Source of the DNA: Elymus sibiricus
Taxonomy: Eukaryota > Streptophyta > Magnoliopsida > Poales > Poaceae
Length of the DNA: 64,000 nucleotides
Reading direction: 5' to 3'
NCBI GenBank assembly: GCA_039707655.1
Contig: CM077672.1
Span: 193,916,037-193,980,036 of the forward strand
The notes under the pieces were generated by a model. That model was not told the DNA's origin and did no database searches. It saw only the letters and a list, made by a program, of their open reading frames with translations. Numbering within the stretch: position 1 is the first letter of the stretch; each line of letters begins with the position of its first letter. Shown here in pieces: positions 58,586 through 64,000 of this stretch. Both the position numbers and the translations under genes were made by a program.

Positions 58586-59983
58586 TGATGACCCACAAGT
58601 ATAGGGGATCGCAACAGTCTTCGAGGGTAGTATTTCACCCAATTTATTGATTCGACACAAGGGGAGCCAAAAAATATTTATAAGCCTTAGCAATTGAGTT
58701 GTTAATTCAACCACACCTGAGAAGCAAATTCTCTCCTGCAAGATATTAGTAGCACAGTAATATGATAGTTTGATAATAGTGGTAATAGTAGCAATAGTAA
58801 CAGTAATAGTGAAAGTAACAGTTTTGTAGTAATTGGAACAGTAGCAACAACAGTAGTAACTTAGCAAACACTATATGAGAAAAGCGTAGGCATGGAGTAG
58901 CGATGGATATTATGGATGACATCAACACAACCTAGAGCAATACACAATAGCTCCAATTCATCAATCATATGTAGGCATGTATTCCGTATATAGTCATACG
59001 TGCTTATAATAATGACTTGCATAACATCTTTTGTCCTACCTCCCTTGGCAGCGGGGTCCTAATGGAAATCTAAGGGTAATTAAGGCGCTCCTTTTAATAG
59101 AGAACCGAAACAAAGCATTAACACTTAGTGAATACATGAACTCCTCAAATTACAGTCATCCCCAGAGAGTATCCCAATTATTGTCACCTTGGGGTCTGCG
59201 GTTCAGAACAATAACAGGTGCATATAACTTGCAGATAGGATCAAGAACTCAAATTTATTCATGAAAACATAAAGGGTTCAGATATGAAATCATGGCACTC
59301 GGACCCTAGTGACAAGCATTAAGCAAAGCAAAGTCATAGCAACATCATTTTCAGAACATAGTGGATACTAGGGATCAAGCCCTAACAAATTGACTTGAGT
59401 ACATGATCAATCTCATCCATCTCCATCTACCTCCAGTATGCCTACGATGGAATTACTCACTCCCGGTGGTGAGCATCATGAGGTTGTTGATGAAGAGGGG
59501 TTGATGATGACGACGACGACGAATTACCCCCTCCGAAGCCCCGAACGGACTCCAGATCAGGCCTCCCGTGGAAGAACAAGAGGTGGAGGCAGCTCCGTAT
59601 CATGAAACATGATGAAACTTCTTCTCTAATATTTTTTCTCGGGAAGACGACACTTATGGAGGTGGAATTAGGTCAGACGGAGCCACGTTGGCCCCACAAG
59701 GCACCAGGGCGCCCTGTGGGGTAGGCGTGCCCCCAGCCTTGTGGGCAGCTGGTGGCCCCCCTCCAGTAGATCTTTGCACTAGCATTTTTTATATATCCAA
59801 TAAAAAATCTCCGCCAAATTTCGTCCAATTTCGAGAACTTTTATTTCTGCACAAAAAAACAACACCAAGGTAGTTCTGCTGAAAACATCGTTAGTCCGGG
59901 TTAGTTTCATTCAAATCATACAAATTAGAGTCCAAAACAAGAGCAAAAGTGTTTGGAAAAGTAGATACGTTGGAGACGTATCA
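58586..59983 (-). mobile_element. 5' LTR of the minus-strand Athila-like element
   Basis: Plus-strand ends TGATGACCCACAAG and GGAGACGTATCA. It aligns with 48859-50261 with many substitutions. Confidence 0.85.
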
Positions 59984-60377
59984 CATCTATAGAGTCAGAC
60001 ATGACTTGTTACTATGCATGGTCATCAATAATGTGAACAAAGATTCAGATGGTACCACATACTCCATAAGTAGATTGTATTAGTTAGAATAAGACGTAGT
60101 AATGCACTACCAAATCTAGTGTTGGGATCTACGGTAGGGTGTGTCGACTGCAAATTAAAAATTTCCTACCTGCAGAACATAAAGGAACATGCTAAGGGAG
60201 GTGGATCACAGATCATTACCACTAGACGCGCAGTGCCATGCAGTGGAAGTAGAGTTGGGGCAGCACCGCTTTGGAGTCAGTCTCCTCCTCGTCGATCTCC
60301 CACGTAGCCGATCGGATCCCACAAATAGGCTCGCCTGAGCGGCGCAAGTGCATCGCCTCCAACGATATCCGTTCATG
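59984..60377 (-). pseudogene. Displaced 5' part of the second CACTA gene
   Basis: On the minus strand a GC-rich exon-like stretch (60370 to about 60170, GATCGACGAGGAGGAGACTGA and onward) is followed by TTCTGCAGGTAGG, a possible donor. The sequence lies between two gypsy insertions and belongs with 47252-48858. No full exon can be proven. Confidence 0.35.
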
Positions 60378-61900
60378 TGATACGTCTCCAATGTATCTAT
60401 AATTTTTTATTGTTCCATGCTATTATAGTATCAATCTTGGATGTTTTATATGCCATTATATATCATTTTTTGGGACTAACCAATTAACCCAGTGCCCAGT
60501 GCCAGTTGCTGTTTTCTGCTTGTTTTTGTCTTTTCAGAAAATCATTATCAAAAAGTGTCCAAATGAGAAAAAAACTTTGGATTAATTTTTTTTGGACCAG
60601 AAGAGACCCATGAAGCTTCGGGAGAAGACCAGAAGATCCACGAGGAGACGACAAGCCTGGAGGGCGCGCCCAAGGGGGTAGGGCGCACCCCCCAGGCTTG
60701 TGGGCCCCTCGTAGCCCCTCCTGACCTAATTCCAGCGCTATAAATTACCATATATTCCCAATAAACCAGAGAGACAGAAGAGAAAACCTTTCCGCCGCCG
60801 CAAGCCTCTGTTCTTCCGCGATCCCATCTGGAGGCCTTTTTCGGTACTCTGCCGGAGGGGGAATCAATCACGGAGGGCTTCTTCATCAACCTTGCTACCC
60901 TTCCGATGATGTGTGAGTAGTTTACCACACACCTACGGGTCCATAGGTAGTAGTTAGATGGCTTCTTCTCTCTCTTTGATCTTCAATACCATGTTCTCCT
61001 CGATGTTCTTGGAGTTCTATCCGATGTAATCTTCTTTTGCGGTGTGTTTGTTGGGATCCGATGAATTGTGAGTTTATGATCAGATTATTCATGAGAAATA
61101 TTTGAGTCTTCGCTAAACTCTTTTATGCATGATTATTATAGCTTTGTATTTCTCTCCGATCTATCGATTTGGTTTGGCCGACTAGATTGATTTATCTTGC
61201 AATGGGAGAGGTGCTTTGTGATTTGTTCAATCTTGCGGTACTCAATCCCAGGACAGAAGGGGACATGACACGTATTTGTATTGTTGCCATGAAGGATCAA
61301 AAGATGGGGTTTAATCATATTGCTTGAGTTTACTTTGTCTACATCATGTCATCTTGCTTAAGGCGTTACTCTGTTTCATACTTAATACCCTAGATGCATG
61401 CTGGATAGCGGTCGATGGGTGGAGTAATAGTAGTAGATGCAGGTAGGAGTCGGTCTACGTGTCTCGGACGTGATGTGAATCCGTCATAATTATTTGCTTT
61501 TCTATCAATTGCCCAAGAGTAATTTGTTTACCCACCGTATGCTATGTGTTCGAGAGAGAAGCCTCTAGTGAAAACTATGGCCCCCGGGTCTACTTTATCG
61601 TATATAAAAAACCTAAAAATACTTTGCTGCAATTTATTTACTTTTATTTTATTTATTATTTTAGTTTATCTATTTATCACTATCAGAATTAATCCTTGCA
61701 AATAATCGCTAAGAGGATTGACAACCCTCTTATTTGCATTGGGTGCAAGTGTTTGCTTTTGTGTGTGCAGGTGCGCTTAACGGAATTTTGCTTGGTTCTC
61801 CTACTGGATTGATAACCTTGGTTCTTAACTGAGGGAAATACTTATCTCTACTATACTGCGTCATCCTCTCCTCTTCGGGGAAATACCAACGCAGTCTACA
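60378..61900 (+). mobile_element. 5' LTR of a plus-strand Athila/Sabrina-like gypsy element
   Basis: Starts TGATACGTCTCCAATGTATC, contains CCAGCGCTATAAATTACC (TATAAAT about 60747) and the AAGCCTGGAGGGCGCGCCC motif, and ends near CGCAGTCTACA. It is followed by a canonical primer region. The partner LTR is beyond the window. Confidence 0.8.
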
Positions 61901-61918
61901 AGTAGTAGGAAGAATTTC

Positions 61919-61936
61919 TGGCGCCGTTGCCGGGGA
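61919..61936 (+). promoter_or_regulatory. Primer binding region of the plus-strand gypsy element
   Basis: TGGCGCCGTTGCCGGGGA is the sequence typical of Athila-lineage elements in grasses, just after the LTR. Confidence 0.75.
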
Positions 61937-62153
61937 GACATCATCAAAATTACGAAGTACCTTCGCACAAACTATCATCCACTTGCATTTATTTTATTTG
62001 CCTTTTTTATTTTCATTTTCCTCTCGTTTTCATCTCCCCCACTTCTAATTTTTTTTTACATAAACACAAAAATATTTTTTTATTTTGCTTGCTTGCTTTT
62101 ATTGCCATGTCAACACACAAGAACAGAAAGTAAAACAAAAAATTAAGATCACT

Positions 62154-63011
62154 ATGGATCCTCATCCACTTGCTAATCTTTTCAAAAGATCCAATTATAA
62201 TGAACCAATTGCTAGTGATTTGAGTGCTCTTGATTTTCTCTATGAAGTTTTGCTTGAAAATCATGAATCTGAAAATTGTGATGAAGTGTTAGAAGAAGAA
62301 ATTTATAAAGTGATTCATGATAGCTCCTTGATTGAAAAGCATGATTGCAATGATGTTACTATAAATTCTATTAATGTGAATTGTGCTAATAATATGCAAA
62401 GCTACAAGCTTGGGGATGATAATTTTGCCATGTCCACTACTTATTGCAATGATCACGATTGGGGTGATAATGCTTCTTATGATCTTGAAAATTTATTTAA
62501 GCCTCATGATGAATATGTTATTGATAATAATGTTTGCAATACTATTAAAAGTGGGTTTGGAAGAGCGTCAACTTTAGGTAATAATGATCCCACTACTTCG
62601 GAGAATTATCCATCTTATGAATTTTTGGATAAGAGTGGGTTTGGAGAGGTCATGACTTTAGTTGATGTTAATCCCACTATCTTGGAAGATTATAAAACTT
62701 TTATGCATGCAGATCATGAAGAGAATATTTTATATGATAGCTATATTATTGAATTTGACTATGATCCTTCATGTAATTATTATGAGAGAGGAAAATATGG
62801 TTGTAGAAATTTTCGTGTTACTCAATTACCTCTCTTGAAGTTCAAATTGTTAATGCTTCGTTCTTCTTCCTTGCATATGCTAGATACTTCTTGTCTTGAT
62901 AATTTGTTTGTCTATAAAATGCTTATGCATAGAAGGTATGTTAGACTTAAATATGTTTCTTACATGCTATATGATGCTCTCTTTGTGCTTCAATTCTTAT
63001 CTTTTATGTGA
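62154..63011 (+). CDS. Gypsy-element ORF of unknown function
   Basis: The start at ATG 62154 gives 285 residues beginning MDPHPLANLFKRSNYNEP. The protein is Asp/Glu/Asn-rich with a repeated SGFG(R/E) segment (residues about 149 and 182) and a more basic, hydrophobic C-terminus. It has no gag, zinc knuckle, protease or polymerase motif. It sits where gag would be expected, about 250 bp after the LTR, and recalls an ORF seen in abundant non-autonomous Triticeae gypsy elements. The function is unknown. Confidence 0.6.
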   Translation: MDPHPLANLFKRSNYNEPIASDLSALDFLYEVLLENHESENCDEVLEEEIYKVIHDSSLIEKHDCNDVTINSINVNCANNMQSYKLGDDNFAMSTTYCNDHDWGDNASYDLENLFKPHDEYVIDNNVCNTIKSGFGRASTLGNNDPTTSENYPSYEFLDKSGFGEVMTLVDVNPTILEDYKTFMHADHEENILYDSYIIEFDYDPSCNYYERGKYGCRNFRVTQLPLLKFKLLMLRSSSLHMLDTSCLDNLFVYKMLMHRRYVRLKYVSYMLYDALFVLQFLSFM

Positions 63012-64000
63012 GCATCATTAAAATCTCGAAGCTTATCTTAATGGCTATAAAGAAAGAGCTTGTTGGGAGACAACCCAATACTTTCTGTTCTTGTGTGTTT
63101 ACACAATTATAGCCTCTGTTATTATTGTGTTTTTATCTTTTAATTAGTGTTTGTGCCAAGTAATGCCTTTGGGATGATGTTGATGATAGTATAATTGATG
63201 CTGTTTGGAAAACAGAAAGTTTTGCATCCAGTGCTGGAATTTTAATTCTGTACTGGAGCGTCAGAAAAATCTGAAATTTTTACACAGTATTGGTATATGA
63301 ATTTTTAATGTTTACCTAATTTTTCAGAATTGTTGGAGTTACAGAAGTATGGCTTTTAAATAGATCTTTACAGACTGTTCTGTTTTATACAGATTCTGTT
63401 TTTGTTGCATAGTTTGCTTATTTTGATGAATCTATGGATCGTATCGGGGGGTATGAGTCATGGAGAAGTTGGAGTACAGTAGCATTATGCCAATATTAAA
63501 TATGAATCAATTTACAACAGTACCTAAAGTTTAAGGTTTGTTTGTTATACTAACGGATCTCACGAGGTTTCTGTTGAGTTTTGTGTGCTGAAGTTTTCAA
63601 GTTTTGGGTGAGACTACGATGGATAAAGGAATAAGGAGCGGCAAGAGCCTAAGCTTGGGGATGCCCAAGGCACCCCAAGGTAATATTCAAGGAAGACTCA
63701 AGCGTCTAAGCTTGGGGATGCCCCGGAAGGCATCCCCTCTTTCGTCTACAATCTATCGGTAACTCACTTGGAGCTATATTTTTATTCATCACATGATATG
63801 TGTTTTACTTGGAGTGTCTTGTGATATAGTTTGTTTGCTTTTGTTTGCTTGTTAGTGTTTCACAATCATCTATGCTGAACACACCTTTTTGAGAGGGACA
63901 CACATTTTTCGTGATTTGTTAGAATACTTTATGTGGTTCACTTATATCTTTTGAGTTAGGCAGTTGCTCTAGTGCTTCACTTATATCTTTTAGAGCACGG
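63012..64000 (+). other. Non-coding internal region of the gypsy element, with hairpins
   Basis: No ORF is supported to the window end. Two hairpin-forming copies of AAGCTTGGGGATGCC are at 63651-63676 and 63708-63737. The second has perfect 9-bp arms (GGGGATGCC/GGCATCCCC) around a 6-base loop. Confidence 0.6.

Larger units (their letters stand above)
48859..59983 (-). mobile_element. Athila-like gypsy element, minus strand, without pol
   Basis: LTRs of about 1.40 kb are at 58586-59983 (5') and 48859-50261 (3'), both reading TGATACGTCTCCAACGTATC on the minus strand. Primer-site-like GGGCGCCGTTACC follows the 5' LTR and AAGCTTGG/GGGAGT-type purine sequence precedes the 3' LTR. Internal order is gag, protease, then an env-position ORF. 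Reverse transcriptase, RNase H and integrase are missing. The LTRs differ at about 6 percent over the first 170 bp I compared. Flanking 5-bp sequences (TAGCT, CATCT) do not match. Confidence 0.85.
46463..64000. mobile_element. Second CACTA element, extends beyond the window, with nested gypsy insertions
   Basis: The left end is CACTACAAAATTTGCTC inserted in the gypsy LTR. Its body includes 46463-48858 and 59984-60377, split by the elements at 48859-59983 and 60378 onward. Its minus-strand gene pieces are on both sides of the first insertion. No right end is in the window. Confidence 0.55.

Noticed and set aside
48854..59988. TSD for the minus-strand Athila-like element
   Set aside because: The flanks TAGCT and CATCT do not match well enough to claim one.

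Overview
The window looks like nuclear DNA of a large-genome Triticeae grass (wheat, barley or Aegilops type). The evidence is a BARE1/WIS/Angela-type copia LTR, Athila-type gypsy elements with GGCGCCGTTGCC primer sites, and CACTA transposons with GGTCCCGGTT subterminal repeats. These are nested in one another around one apparently intact intron-containing plant gene. I saw no rRNA, tRNA or CRISPR.

Layout. 1-1853 is the 3' end of an Angela-type copia element and its LTR. 1854-3352 holds a gypsy LTR remnant and the 5' half of a decayed gene frame. 3353-28376 is a nest: a copia (SIRE/Maximus-like) element with gag and an extra ORF but no pol, target site duplication (TSD) TCCCA. Its 5' LTR is split by a 4.0-kb solo LTR (4327-8336, TSD AAATC). 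Its 3' LTR is split 2 bp from its end by an 11.5-kb CACTA transposon (16838-28371, TSD CTA). The decayed frame resumes in phase at 28381.

The CACTA element carries two minus-strand genes. One is a TNPD-type transposase (24323-27622, two in-frame stops). The other is a seven-exon gene ending in a Ulp1-like cysteine protease domain (17380-21172, one in-frame stop). Between them, in the probable leader of the protease gene, lies a near-perfect inverted repeat (about 21292-21780). Its arms are a fragment of a SNF2 helicase of the kind seen in CLSY/DRD1 chromatin remodellers. A five-copy 73-bp tandem repeat follows it.

28873-35482 is low-copy-looking AT-rich DNA with internal duplications, including a two-copy repeat of about 755 bp upstream of the gene. 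35483-37376 is a three-exon heavy-metal-associated isoprenylated plant protein (HIPP) gene. 37377-41785 is its 3' flank with minor repeats.

From 41786 repeats return: a CACTA end, an Athila-like gypsy remnant (42464-46462), and a second CACTA element starting at 46463 and running past the window. Inside that second CACTA are a minus-strand Athila-like element (48859-59983), itself carrying a 1.5-kb solo LTR (52752-54257, TSD CATTG), and the 5' part of a further plus-strand gypsy element (60378 to the end).

How the parts work together: most coding content is transposon machinery (gag, protease, transposase, accessory ORFs) and most of it is broken. In-frame stops are strongly biased to TAG. 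Two copia LTR copies, an internal promoter and a solo LTR of the same family share one design: an array of short TCGGTnnnACCGA palindromes just upstream of a TATA box.
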